Shown here piece after piece: positions 20,093-28,752 of a stretch of 64,000 nucleotides of DNA. Where the stretch lies: positions 56,453-120,452 of the forward strand of contig NZ_AUIJ01000011.1 in NCBI RefSeq assembly GCF_000423645.1. The letters run 5' to 3'. Within the stretch, counting starts at the first letter, position 1, and each line of letters opens with the position of its first letter. The notes beneath the pieces were generated by a model. It searched no databases. It worked only from the letters and a program-made list of their open reading frames with translations, and was not told the origin of the DNA. A program made the position numbers and the translations under genes. The stretch is from Sediminimonas qiaohouensis DSM 21189 (GTDB lineage: Bacteria > Pseudomonadota > Alphaproteobacteria > Rhodobacterales > Rhodobacteraceae).

Positions 20093-21319
20093 TCAACGCA
20101 GAAGGGATACGCGTTCCTTCTCGCGGGCGCTTCGTTTTGACATACTCCAGGGAGAGAAAAGCGGATCACTCCTTTCGCTTTTTCCAAACAGGCCCCCGCG
20201 TTGTTCCCAATACCCCTGCTCGCGAAACCTCACGTGGTGAAACAGCGTCGTATGTGAGAGCAGCAGTAGCGTCACAGTTACCCCGTCATTGGCCAATTCG
20301 ACGGCGTGTCGCCGCAGCGGCCCCGCGTTCCAGATGCGGCCCGACAGGAATGCCGCTTTCCCGTTGGCTTGCGTGTCGAACGCCGCAAACGGCCGCGCAG
20401 GCGGTGTCAGGGAGGGGCGTGGATCATCCAGGCTCCGCTCGCTTCCCTCGGCTATCCCTCTTTCAAGGCTGGCCATCAACCGCGCAACATCGCGCGGCTC
20501 GGCTGCGCCGCTCACCATCCGGCCAAGGACGCGGCGGCGCTGCTCCTCGCGAAAGCGATCAAAGTGCCGCGCATGGTCTTTGGGCGGGCTGTGGCGGCGC
20601 AGGAAAACCGCCATCGACGCGCCCACTTCATCAAGCGCCCGCAAGGCCCGCCCCTTGCCCCGCTGCGCGGAGGGGGCCGAGGCGTGATGCACCTGTGCGA
20701 GGGGCGCAATCATCGTGCGGTAACCGGCGGCGGCAAGGCGCATGTTCAGGTCCGTCTCATCCAGATAGAAGCGATACGCCGGATCGAAACCGCCAAGCCC
20801 CGCCAAGACATCGCGCGCAATCGCCATGTTCGTGCCCTCGGTTCGTACCGCCATGCCTTCGGGAGGCGTCGGCGCGCAGGGCGCCGTTCCCGGCAGGTCC
20901 AAGGGCCAGGACCGCCCGCTTTGATCCACGGCGCGCGCTTTCCACTGAAAGCTGATCCCGTTGCGCCCGCGCACGTAGCCCCCGACGGCAGTGACCTGTG
21001 GGTCGCTGAACGGCGCCGCGAGATGCTCCAGCCACCGCGGTTCGGCCACGGCGTCATCGTCGATAAACGCCACCACGCGCCCCGCAGCCGCCGCAATGCC
21101 AAGGTTGCGCGCATACGAGATGTTCGCGATGTCGCAACGAACCTGGATGATCTGTTCGGCAAACGGCAAGGTCTGCACCGCCTCAAGGCCGGAAGCATCG
21201 GCGACCACGACAACCTCGTAAGCGGGGTACTTCAGCCGCGCCAGCGCGATCAGGCACAGCCGCAGGCAATCGGGACGGTCCCGGCTGACGACGACCACGC
21301 TGACCGTGGAGTGGGTCAT
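20093..21319 (-). CDS. Family 2 glycosyltransferase
   Basis: Inverting GT-A transferase of 408 residues. It has SVVVVSRDRPDCLRLCLIAL at the N-terminus, NISYARNLGIAAAAGRVVAFIDDDAV with the DxD-like metal site, and FYLDETDLNMRLAAAGYRT near 210. ATG 21319 overlaps the kdsB stop by four bases and begins the canonical first beta strand. The C-terminal 150 residues are outside the core fold. It is probably cotranscribed with cysQ and kdsB, so a Kdo-linked or surface-glycan role is an inference. Confidence 0.8.
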   Translation of the reverse strand: MTHSTVSVVVVSRDRPDCLRLCLIALARLKYPAYEVVVVADASGLEAVQTLPFAEQIIQVRCDIANISYARNLGIAAAAGRVVAFIDDDAVAEPRWLEHLAAPFSDPQVTAVGGYVRGRNGISFQWKARAVDQSGRSWPLDLPGTAPCAPTPPEGMAVRTEGTNMAIARDVLAGLGGFDPAYRFYLDETDLNMRLAAAGYRTMIAPLAQVHHASAPSAQRGKGRALRALDEVGASMAVFLRRHSPPKDHARHFDRFREEQRRRVLGRMVSGAAEPRDVARLMASLERGIAEGSERSLDDPRPSLTPPARPFAAFDTQANGKAAFLSGRIWNAGPLRRHAVELANDGVTVTLLLLSHTTLFHHVRFREQGYWEQRGGLFGKSERSDPLFSPWSMSKRSAREKERVSLLR

Positions 21320-22116
21320 TCCATTCCCATCTCGCTCATCATCTGTTCGATACGCGGGATGTCCTCGGGGTTGTTGAGCTCCCAAAACTGCCGCCCGCGC
21401 GCGGCGACCTCGACGCAAAGGATCGCGATGTCATATTCCAGGAAACGGAGCTGCTCCAACCCTTCCAGCTCTTCCAGCGGGCCGGGGTGGCGCGCGGCAT
21501 AATCCGCCAGTGCATCCGCGCGGTAGGCATAGGCGCCGACGTGATGATAGATCGGCGTAGCGTCATCCGGCCCATAGGTGCGCGTGGTAAACGGCACGAC
21601 TTCCTTGGAGAAATAAAGCGCGTGACAATACCGACCGAATACCGACGTAGTACCGCCAACCCGACCAGCGCGGCGATCCTCGAGAAACCCGTTCAAGGCC
21701 CGACCGTCACATTGGAGCACAGGCGTCGCAACCTGTGCGACCGGGTCAGCCTCCAGCCCCTCGATCAAATCCTGGATAAACCACGGCGGCGTCAGGGGGG
21801 CATCCCCTTGTAAATTCACGATAATATCAAAGTTGCCGTCAAGCGCCTCATGCGCGGCGGCGCATCGTTCGGTCCCATTTGCGCAGGTGGATGGCGTCAT
21901 CACCACCTCGGCGCCAAAGGCCGTGGCGGCGTCGCGGATACGCTCATCATCCGTCGCGACGACCACCCGATCCACCCCGTCTACATCACAGGCCGCATCC
22001 CACGACCGCTCGATCAAGCTTCGGTTGACGCCGCTGGCTCCGCGCAGCATGGCCAATGGTTTGCCGGGGTAGCGGCTGGAGGCATAGCGCGCGGGGATGA
22101 CGACGAGGACGCTCAT
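21316..22116 (-). CDS. kdsB: 3-deoxy-manno-octulosonate cytidylyltransferase
   Basis: Activates Kdo to CMP-Kdo for lipopolysaccharide core or capsule linkers. It is 266 residues with the signature VVIPARYASSRYPGKPL at the N-terminus, VVVATDDERI, NLQGDAPLTPPWFIQDLI and HHVGAYAYR. It overlaps the upstream cysQ gene by four bases (ATGA) and the downstream glycosyltransferase gene likewise, so the three are tightly coupled. Capsule-type KpsU and LPS-type KdsB enzymes cannot be told apart from the sequence alone. Confidence 0.92.
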   Translation of the reverse strand: MSVLVVIPARYASSRYPGKPLAMLRGASGVNRSLIERSWDAACDVDGVDRVVVATDDERIRDAATAFGAEVVMTPSTCANGTERCAAAHEALDGNFDIIVNLQGDAPLTPPWFIQDLIEGLEADPVAQVATPVLQCDGRALNGFLEDRRAGRVGGTTSVFGRYCHALYFSKEVVPFTTRTYGPDDATPIYHHVGAYAYRADALADYAARHPGPLEELEGLEQLRFLEYDIAILCVEVAARGRQFWELNNPEDIPRIEQMMSEMGME

Positions 22117-22913
22117 GGCGCGGGCTTCAACGCGACGCCCGGAGAGTGGGCGATGAAAAAGGGATTCTCAAACCCCGGCTTGCCGTAGCTGAGCGGCGCA
22201 TGATCATCGAAGCGGACGACGCGCCCGCCCGCGCCGTTCAACACGGCATGGCCCGCTGCGGTGTCCCATTCCATCGTGCGGCCCAGGCGCGGATAGAGGT
22301 CAGCCTCGCCGGTCGCGATGAGGCAGAACTTCAGGGACGATCCCGCGCTGGTCATGTCCTTGACGGCGTATTGACCGATATAGTCGTCGGTTGGCTGATC
22401 GCGGTGCGATTTGCTGGCGACCACCATAAGCGCGGTGTTGTCCGGCTCGGACGTCTTTATCGCACGGGTTGGTCCAATCCGGGCCTTGTCGAAATCGCCG
22501 GTCTCTTCAACGCTGGTGCCATCGGCCAGGGTCAGGAACATGCGGTTGCGCGCCGGTGCGTAGACCACGCCGCGGGTGGGTGCGCCGTTTTCAACATAGG
22601 CGATGTTGACGGTGAAATCTCCGCGCCGGTGGATGAACTCCTTGGTGCCGTCCAGTGGATCGACAATCAGGAAGGTCGCGGCAGATTGCAGATGCGAGGC
22701 GGCCTGTTCCTCGGTCACAAGCGGCGTATCGGGAAAGGCCGCCCGCAGACCCGCCGAGATGAGCGCATCGGCCGCTTCATCGGCCGTGGTGACCGGGCTT
22801 TCGTCGGATTTGACCTTCACATCAAAATTGTCGGCGTCATAAATTTCCATGATCTTGTCGCCTGCTTCCAATGCAAGGCGGCGCATCTCGGCCGTTAGTC
22901 GTTCATAGTCCAA
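22113..22913 (-). CDS. cysQ: 3'(2'),5'-bisphosphate nucleotidase CysQ
   Basis: Inositol-monophosphatase-fold enzyme that hydrolyses PAP, the by-product of PAPS-using sulfotransferases and PAPS reductase. Motifs are SDESPVTTADEAAD, VTEEQAA and IVDPLDGTKEFIHRRGDFTVNIA. A TTG at 22913 is the likely start: GGGAGAA lies seven bases upstream and the family's N-terminus (DYERLTAEMRRLALEAG) begins right there, giving 266 residues. A longer reading to 23069 adds residues that do not resemble the family. It overlaps kdsB by four bases. Confidence 0.87.
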   Translation of the reverse strand: MDYERLTAEMRRLALEAGDKIMEIYDADNFDVKVKSDESPVTTADEAADALISAGLRAAFPDTPLVTEEQAASHLQSAATFLIVDPLDGTKEFIHRRGDFTVNIAYVENGAPTRGVVYAPARNRMFLTLADGTSVEETGDFDKARIGPTRAIKTSEPDNTALMVVASKSHRDQPTDDYIGQYAVKDMTSAGSSLKFCLIATGEADLYPRLGRTMEWDTAAGHAVLNGAGGRVVRFDDHAPLSYGKPGFENPFFIAHSPGVALKPAP

Positions 22914-23050
22914 GCTGTGTTTCTCCCGATACCTATTACCGTCGCGGGTGGATTTATTGATAATCGCGCACGGCTCCCTTATGGTACGGTGGCAACGGAA
23001 CGGCAAGAATTCCGTGGTAACCGCCCAACACACAGCGGAGCATTGAGGCG

Positions 23051-23872
23051 ATGTTTCAACAATCGACACGCCGGTCAGGGCTGACCTCGGTCGTGGTCTT
23101 TGGCGAACTGGTTTACCACGGCATCGTGCGTAATATCCGCAAGACGCATGGCAATGCGCTGATGTCCATTCTGCTGAACATGTTGCAGATGGTCATCCTG
23201 GTGGCGGTGTTTTACGTGATGTTTACGGTTCTGGGGCTGCGTGGCGCGGCGCTGCGGGGGGATTTCCTGCTCTATATCATGTCGGGGATTTTCCTGTTCA
23301 TGACACACAACAAGACGCTTGGCGCGGTCGTCGGGTCAGAGGGGCCGGCGTCTCCGATGATGAAACATGCACCGATGAACACGATTGTCGCGATTGCCTC
23401 GGCGTCGCTGGGTGCGCTGTATATCCAGGTTCTGTCGCTGTTCGCGATCTTGTTCATCTATCATGTTGGATTTCACCCGTTCGAGATTCAGCAACCTATC
23501 CCGGCCTTCGGCATGGTGCTGCTGTCGTGGTTCACGGGGCTTGCGATTGGGCTGGTGCTCTTGGCGCTCAAGCCTTGGTTCCCGACCTTCGTGGGGATCA
23601 TCACCACGATTTACCAACGTGCCAACATGATCGCCAGCGGCAAGATGTTCGTCGCCAACACGCTACCGCCGACGATGCTGGCGATGTTCGATTGGAACCC
23701 GCTATTTCATACCATTGACCAGTGCCGCGGTTTTACCTTCATCAACTACCTGCCGCGCAACAGCTCGGTCGAGTATCCGCTTTATGTCGGGCTCGCGTTT
23801 CTGATGATCGGGTTGATGGGCGAGTTCTATACCCGGCGGCGCGCCTCGCTTAGCTGGTCGGCCCGGCAATAA
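23051..23872 (+). CDS. ABC-2 type polysaccharide export permease (KpsM-like)
   Basis: Integral membrane protein of 273 residues with about six hydrophobic segments (around 40-60, 70-90, 115-140, 150-170, 180-200, 245-262). The cytoplasmic N-terminus and segment order match capsule/O-antigen ABC permeases. No partner ATPase gene is next to it. It is divergent from cysQ and its stop lies three bases from the convergent alkB gene. Export of a surface glycan is inferred from family and neighbours. Confidence 0.75.
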   Translation: MFQQSTRRSGLTSVVVFGELVYHGIVRNIRKTHGNALMSILLNMLQMVILVAVFYVMFTVLGLRGAALRGDFLLYIMSGIFLFMTHNKTLGAVVGSEGPASPMMKHAPMNTIVAIASASLGALYIQVLSLFAILFIYHVGFHPFEIQQPIPAFGMVLLSWFTGLAIGLVLLALKPWFPTFVGIITTIYQRANMIASGKMFVANTLPPTMLAMFDWNPLFHTIDQCRGFTFINYLPRNSSVEYPLYVGLAFLMIGLMGEFYTRRRASLSWSARQ

Positions 23873-23875
23873 CAC

Positions 23876-24484
23876 TTAATCTACGACGCGCAAGGTCAGG
23901 TTGATGCGTCCCCCGCGCGGCAACAAGGTGCTGCTTCCGGGTTTGATCCGGTCGATGCCGTGGTAGATCAGGCGCGCCTCGCCGCCCATGCGCAACACGT
24001 CCCCCGAGCGGAGCCAAACCGATTCCGTTTTGCCGCCGCGCGTGGTGTTGCCGACGCGAAATAGCCCCTCGTCCCCAAGCGAGAGCGAGAGCACCGGCCA
24101 TCCGAAATCCGCCTCGTCCCGATCCTGGTGGAGGCCCATGCGCGCGCCTTCGCCGTAGAAGTTGACAAGGCAGCAATCGGGATCGCGCTCGGTGCTGACC
24201 AGGTCGCTCCACATCGCCAGGACCGGGTCGGGAATGGGGGGCCAATCGCCCCCGTCGGGGTGGCGCCGCTCATAGCGGTAGCCGCGACTGTCTGTCACCC
24301 AGCCGTAGCGCCCCGCCGATGTCATGCGCACGCTCATCTGCCGGCCTCCGGGCGTGACGGGGGAAAACAGCGGCGCCTGCCGGATCACGTCCCGCAGATC
24401 GTCGAGAAGGGATACCTGCGCCTGCGGATCGAGGTAACCCTGAAACATGTCTATGCCGCGGATGGAGAGCGTCGGTTGCGTCAT
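23876..24484 (-). CDS. alkB: Alpha-ketoglutarate-dependent DNA repair dioxygenase AlkB
   Basis: Fe(II)/2-oxoglutarate oxygenase that removes methyl groups from N1-methyladenine and N3-methylcytosine. It is 202 residues from ATG 24484, with NFYGEGARMGLHQDRDE carrying the HxD pair (His119, Asp121), the distal His175 in IYHGIDRI, and R-x5-R in RINLTLR for 2-oxoglutarate. The start was chosen because AGAGGA lies six bases upstream; an ATG at 24508 lacks one. It is divergent from dnaK. Confidence 0.9.
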   Translation of the reverse strand: MTQPTLSIRGIDMFQGYLDPQAQVSLLDDLRDVIRQAPLFSPVTPGGRQMSVRMTSAGRYGWVTDSRGYRYERRHPDGGDWPPIPDPVLAMWSDLVSTERDPDCCLVNFYGEGARMGLHQDRDEADFGWPVLSLSLGDEGLFRVGNTTRGGKTESVWLRSGDVLRMGGEARLIYHGIDRIKPGSSTLLPRGGRINLTLRVVD

Positions 24485-24552
24485 GTGATCCTCTGCTGCT
24501 GGTTTCATTGACGGAAATAGGCCAAATTCATGCGACTTGCCGGACCGCGGCG

Positions 24553-24581
24553 CTTGCAGCGTGCCTGACCCCTCCTTATAT
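24553..24581 (+). promoter_or_regulatory. Sigma-32 (RpoH) heat-shock promoter of dnaK
   Basis: CTTG at 24553-24556, an 18-base spacer and CTTATAT at 24575-24581. This fits the alphaproteobacterial heat-shock consensus CTTG-N17/18-CYTATNT. The dnaK start is 116 bases after the -10 element. Confidence 0.7.
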
Positions 24582-24696
24582 ACCCCTCGAAAGGCGGCGG
24601 ACGACCCCTCGGACGCCGCAAACCGGATCGGGGCCAGATGCCAAAATGGGTCTGCGCCTCGTGTAATCGCCTTGACGAAAGAAGGGATCGAAAATC

Positions 24697-26622
24697 ATGT
24701 CAAAAGTCATCGGTATTGACCTTGGTACCACCAACAGCTGCATCGCCATCATGGACGGCAGTCAGGCCCGCGTTATCGAAAACGCCGAAGGCGCCCGGAC
24801 CACGCCGTCGATCGTGGCATTCACGGATGACGAGCGCCTTGTAGGCCAGCCGGCCAAGCGGCAGGCGGTCACAAACCCAACCAACACCATCTTTGGCGTC
24901 AAGCGCCTGGTTGGCCGCCGCGTGGATGACCCGGATCTGGCCAAAGACAAGAAGAACATGCCGTTCAACGTGATTGACGGCGGCAATGGCGACGCATGGG
25001 TCGAAGCCAAGGGCGACAAGTACAGCCCCTCGCAGATTTCCGCCTTCATCCTCGGCAAGATGAAGGAAACCGCCGAATCCTACCTTGGCGAAGAGGTGAC
25101 GCAGGCCGTCATCACCGTGCCGGCCTATTTCAACGACGCACAGCGCCAGGCCACCAAGGACGCCGGCAAGATCGCCGGCCTTGAGGTTCTGCGTATCATC
25201 AACGAACCGACCGCGGCCGCGCTGGCCTATGGTCTGGACAAGGAAAACAGCCACACCATCGCGGTCTATGACCTTGGTGGCGGCACCTTCGACGTGACCA
25301 TCCTCGAGATCGACGATGGCCTGTTCGAAGTGAAATCCACCAACGGGGACACGTTCCTTGGCGGTGAAGACTTTGATATGCGCATCGTCAACTACCTTGC
25401 CGACGAGTTCAAAAAGGAACACGGCGTTGACCTGACGCAGGACAAGATGGCGCTGCAGCGTCTCAAGGAAGCCGCGGAAAAGGCCAAGATCGAGCTGTCC
25501 AGCTCCAGCCAGACCGAGATCAACCAGCCGTTCATCTCGATGGATAGCGCGACCGGCCAGCCGCTGCACATGGTTGTCAAGCTGACGCGCGCCAAGCTGG
25601 AAAGCCTGGTCTCGGATCTTATCAAATCGTCGATGAAGCCTTGTCAGGCCGCGCTCAAGGATGCGGGCATGACCAAGGACGATATCGACGAGGTGGTCCT
25701 GGTCGGCGGTATGACCCGCATGCCCAAGGTCATGGAAGAAGTGACCAAGTTCTTCGGCAAAGAGCCCCACAAGGGTGTGAACCCGGACGAGGTGGTTGCC
25801 ATGGGCGCCGCCATTCAGGCCGGCGTTCTGCAGGGCGATGTGAAGGACGTTGTGCTTCTGGACGTGACGCCGCTGAGCCTTGGTATCGAGACGCTGGGCG
25901 GTGTGTTCACTCGTTTGATCGACCGCAACACCACCATCCCCACCAAGAAGAGCCAAGTCTTCTCGACCGCCGAGGACAACCAGTCGGCCGTGACGATCCG
26001 CGTCTTCCAGGGCGAGCGTGAGATGGCCAGCGACAACAAGATGCTTGGCCAGTTCAACCTTGAGGACATCCCGCCCGCACCGCGCGGCATGCCGCAGATC
26101 GAAGTGACCTTCGACATCGACGCCAACGGTATCGTGAACGTGTCCGCCAAGGACAAGGGCACGAACAAGGAGCAGAAGATCACCATCCAGGCATCGGGTG
26201 GCTTGTCCGAGGAAGACATCGACCAAATGGTCAAGGACGCCGAGGAAAACGCCGAGGCCGACAAGGCACGCCGTGCCCTCGTGGACGCGCGGAACCAGGC
26301 CGAGAGCCTGATCCACTCGACCGAGAAGTCGCTTGAAGAGCATTCCGATAAGGTCGATCCGACCACTGTCGAGGCGATCGAGTTGGCGATTTCGGCGCTC
26401 AAGGATGACCTCGAGAAGGAAGATGTCACCGCCGAGAAGATCAACAGTGGCATCCAGAACGTGACCGAAGCGGCCATGAAGCTGGGTGAAGCGATCTACA
26501 AGGCCAGCGCCGAGGAAGGCGAAGAGGCCCCCGAGGCTTCGGACGAGCAGGCCAAGGGTGGCGATGACGATGACATCGTCGATGCTGACTTCGAGGACCT
26601 CGACGACGACAAGCGCTCGTAA
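24697..26622 (+). CDS. dnaK: Molecular chaperone DnaK (Hsp70)
   Basis: ATP-driven chaperone that cycles with DnaJ and GrpE. It is 641 residues with [10 protein letters not shown] at the N-terminus, [30 protein letters not shown], the linker [17 protein letters not shown], the substrate-binding beta domain and an acidic tail ending [27 protein letters not shown] precedes the start. dnaJ follows 75 bases downstream, and a heat-shock promoter lies upstream. Confidence 0.99.
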   Translation: MSKVIGIDLGTTNSCIAIMDGSQARVIENAEGARTTPSIVAFTDDERLVGQPAKRQAVTNPTNTIFGVKRLVGRRVDDPDLAKDKKNMPFNVIDGGNGDAWVEAKGDKYSPSQISAFILGKMKETAESYLGEEVTQAVITVPAYFNDAQRQATKDAGKIAGLEVLRIINEPTAAALAYGLDKENSHTIAVYDLGGGTFDVTILEIDDGLFEVKSTNGDTFLGGEDFDMRIVNYLADEFKKEHGVDLTQDKMALQRLKEAAEKAKIELSSSSQTEINQPFISMDSATGQPLHMVVKLTRAKLESLVSDLIKSSMKPCQAALKDAGMTKDDIDEVVLVGGMTRMPKVMEEVTKFFGKEPHKGVNPDEVVAMGAAIQAGVLQGDVKDVVLLDVTPLSLGIETLGGVFTRLIDRNTTIPTKKSQVFSTAEDNQSAVTIRVFQGEREMASDNKMLGQFNLEDIPPAPRGMPQIEVTFDIDANGIVNVSAKDKGTNKEQKITIQASGGLSEEDIDQMVKDAEENAEADKARRALVDARNQAESLIHSTEKSLEEHSDKVDPTTVEAIELAISALKDDLEKEDVTAEKINSGIQNVTEAAMKLGEAIYKASAEEGEEAPEASDEQAKGGDDDDIVDADFEDLDDDKRS

Positions 26623-26697
26623 ACGCGCGTTGGAACCGCTGGGGGCCGGTCCGCTTGGCCGGGCCGGCCCGACACGTTCCTGATAGGGGGACACCCA

Positions 26698-27855
26698 ATG
26701 GCAAAACGTGATTTCTACGATGTGCTTGGCGTCTCCAAAGGCGCCTCTGCTGATGAGATCAAGAAGGCCTATCGCAAGAAGGCCAAGGAACTGCATCCGG
26801 ATCGCAACGCCGACAACCCGGAATCCGAAACCCAGTTCAAAGAGGCCAACGAGGCCTACGAGGTTCTGAAGGATCCCGAGAAGAAGGCGGCGTACGACCG
26901 GTTCGGCCATGCTGCATTCGAAGGCGGCATGGGCGGTGGCGGCGGCGGCCCACGCCCCGGCGGCATGGGCGGCGGCCAGGGCGATTTCGCCTCGGCGTTC
27001 TCGGATGTGTTCGACGACCTGTTCGGCGATTTCATGGGCGGCGGACGCGGCGGCGGCCGTGGTCGTGCGGCGCGCGGCTCTGACCTGCGCTATAACCTGA
27101 GCGTGACGCTTGAAGAGGCCTATTCGGGCCTGTCCAAGATGATCCGCGTGCCCACATCGGTGGCCTGCGACGCCTGCGACGGCTCCGGCGCGGAAAGCGG
27201 ATCGGAGCCCACGATGTGCCCGACTTGTTCGGGGATGGGCAAAGTGCGCGCGCAGCAGGGCTTCTTCACCGTTGAACGCACTTGTCCCACCTGCGGCGGG
27301 CTGGGCCAGATCATCCAGAACCCGTGCAAGGTATGTGCCGGGCAGGGGCGCGTCGAAAAGGACCGTGCCCTGTCGATCAACGTGCCGGCCGGCGTGGAAA
27401 CGGGCACGCGCATTCGCCTCGCCGGCGAGGGCGAGGCCGGCATGCGCGGCGGCCCGACGGGCGATCTGTACATTTTCATTGACGTGGCGCCGCATGACTT
27501 GTTCGAGCGCGACGGCAACAACCTGTTTTGCCGCGTGCCAGTGTCGATGACCGCGGCCGCGCTTGGCGGCGATATCGAAGTGCCCACCATCGACGGCGGG
27601 CGGTCGCGCGTAAAAATTCCGGCCGGAAGCCAATCGGGCCGGCAAATGCGCCTGCGCGGCAAGGGCATGCCGGCGCTACGCGGCGGCGGATATGGCGACA
27701 TGTTCATTGAACTGGCCGTGGAAACCCCGGTGAACCTGACATCGCGGCAAAAAGAGCTGCTGCGCGAGTTTGCGGACCTATCCGAGGATAACAACCCGGA
27801 ATCCAAGAGCTTTTTCTCATCGGTCAAGAATTTCTGGGACTCGATGAAGGGGTAA
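26698..27855 (+). CDS. dnaJ: Co-chaperone DnaJ (Hsp40)
   Basis: Stimulates DnaK ATP hydrolysis and delivers substrates. It is 385 residues: a J domain (1 to about 70) with the HPD triad in [10 protein letters not shown], a Gly-rich linker (about 80-125), a zinc domain with four CxxCxGxG repeats ([32 protein letters not shown]), then the C-terminal beta domains. AGGGGG precedes the start. A GGGCCGG/CCGGCCC hairpin in the dnaK-dnaJ gap may modulate relative expression. Confidence 0.98.
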   Translation: MAKRDFYDVLGVSKGASADEIKKAYRKKAKELHPDRNADNPESETQFKEANEAYEVLKDPEKKAAYDRFGHAAFEGGMGGGGGGPRPGGMGGGQGDFASAFSDVFDDLFGDFMGGGRGGGRGRAARGSDLRYNLSVTLEEAYSGLSKMIRVPTSVACDACDGSGAESGSEPTMCPTCSGMGKVRAQQGFFTVERTCPTCGGLGQIIQNPCKVCAGQGRVEKDRALSINVPAGVETGTRIRLAGEGEAGMRGGPTGDLYIFIDVAPHDLFERDGNNLFCRVPVSMTAAALGGDIEVPTIDGGRSRVKIPAGSQSGRQMRLRGKGMPALRGGGYGDMFIELAVETPVNLTSRQKELLREFADLSEDNNPESKSFFSSVKNFWDSMKG

Positions 27856-27889
27856 TTCGGCCCGCGGGCATGCATGGATGACCTCGATG

Positions 27890-27915
27890 ATGGCGCCGCG
27901 AAATCGCGGCGCCAT
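27890..27915 (+). terminator. Hairpin terminator between dnaJ and radC
   Basis: ATGGCGCCGCG (27890-27900) pairs perfectly over 11 bases with CGCGGCGCCAT (27905-27915), loop AAAT. The T tract is weak (TGTTC), so termination may be partial. Confidence 0.65.
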
Positions 27916-27948
27916 TGTTCGATGCGGGACCGAAACTGCGTTAACTGA

Positions 27949-28743
27949 ATGTTCATGCAGCGCGCGCAAATTACCGTCATGACGGGTGATAACGCGTTTT
28001 CCGAGGGGCCCTTGCCCCTGTTCGACAGCGACGAGGTGCAAATCGTGCCGCCGCTGCCCGGTGGGCGGTTGCCGTCATACGTTGCGGATCATCGCAAGCG
28101 GCTGCGCGCCAGGTTCATGCAGGGCGGCGCCGAGGCGATGCCGGACTACGAGATGCTGGAACTGGTCCTGTTCCGGGCGGTGCCCCGACAGGATGTCAAA
28201 CCGGTTGCACGGGCGCTGATCGACCTATTCGGTGATTTCAACCGTGTCCTTTCGGCCCCGGTCGCGCGGCTGCGTGAGGTGCATGGCGTGGGGGACCGGA
28301 TCGTCGAGGAACTCAAGATCGTCGAGGCGGCCGCGCATCGCCTTGCCCGGGCGCGGGTGATCGACCGGCCAGTGATTTCGGGCTGGGATGCGGTGCTGGA
28401 TTATTGTCATACCACGATGGCGCACCGCGATACCGAACAGTTCCGCATCCTGTACCTGGACCGCAAGAACGTGCTGATCGCGGACGAGGAGCAGGCGCGC
28501 GGAACCGTCGATCATGTGCCAGTCTATCCGCGCGAGGTGGTCAAGCGCGCGCTGGAGGTGAATGCCAGCGCGCTGATTCTGGTGCACAATCACCCATCGG
28601 GCGACCCGAGCCCCTCGCAATCCGACATCGCGATGACGCAGCAGGTGCAGGCGGCCGCCGAAGCGCTGAGCGTCACCGTCCATGATCACCTGATCATCGG
28701 AAAATCGCGCGAGCTCAGCTTTCGCGCAGAGGGGTACCTGTAG
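27949..28743 (+). CDS. radC: RadC family protein (JAB/MPN domain)
   Basis: Named for a supposed DNA-repair role whose biochemistry is not settled. It is 264 residues: a helix-hairpin-helix-like region (VARLREVHGVGDRIVEELKI, about residues 104-123), then a JAB metalloprotease-type domain with the zinc motif HNHPSGDPSPSQSD. ATG 27949 gives MFMQRAQITVM, and an ATG three codons or more downstream is possible. Convergent with the following gene. Confidence 0.9.
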   Translation: MFMQRAQITVMTGDNAFSEGPLPLFDSDEVQIVPPLPGGRLPSYVADHRKRLRARFMQGGAEAMPDYEMLELVLFRAVPRQDVKPVARALIDLFGDFNRVLSAPVARLREVHGVGDRIVEELKIVEAAAHRLARARVIDRPVISGWDAVLDYCHTTMAHRDTEQFRILYLDRKNVLIADEEQARGTVDHVPVYPREVVKRALEVNASALILVHNHPSGDPSPSQSDIAMTQQVQAAAEALSVTVHDHLIIGKSRELSFRAEGYL

Positions 28744-28752
28744 GGGGCGGGG

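Noticed and set aside
22995..23015. ACGGAA/TTCCGT inverted repeat between cysQ and the ABC permease as an operator
   Set aside because: Six bases each with a nine-base gap is expected by chance in a window this size; no second copy was seen.
24700..27645. A 981-codon open frame on the minus strand opposite dnaK and dnaJ
   Set aside because: It mirrors the codon bias of the real genes in a high-GC genome; dnaK and dnaJ are unmistakable on the plus strand.
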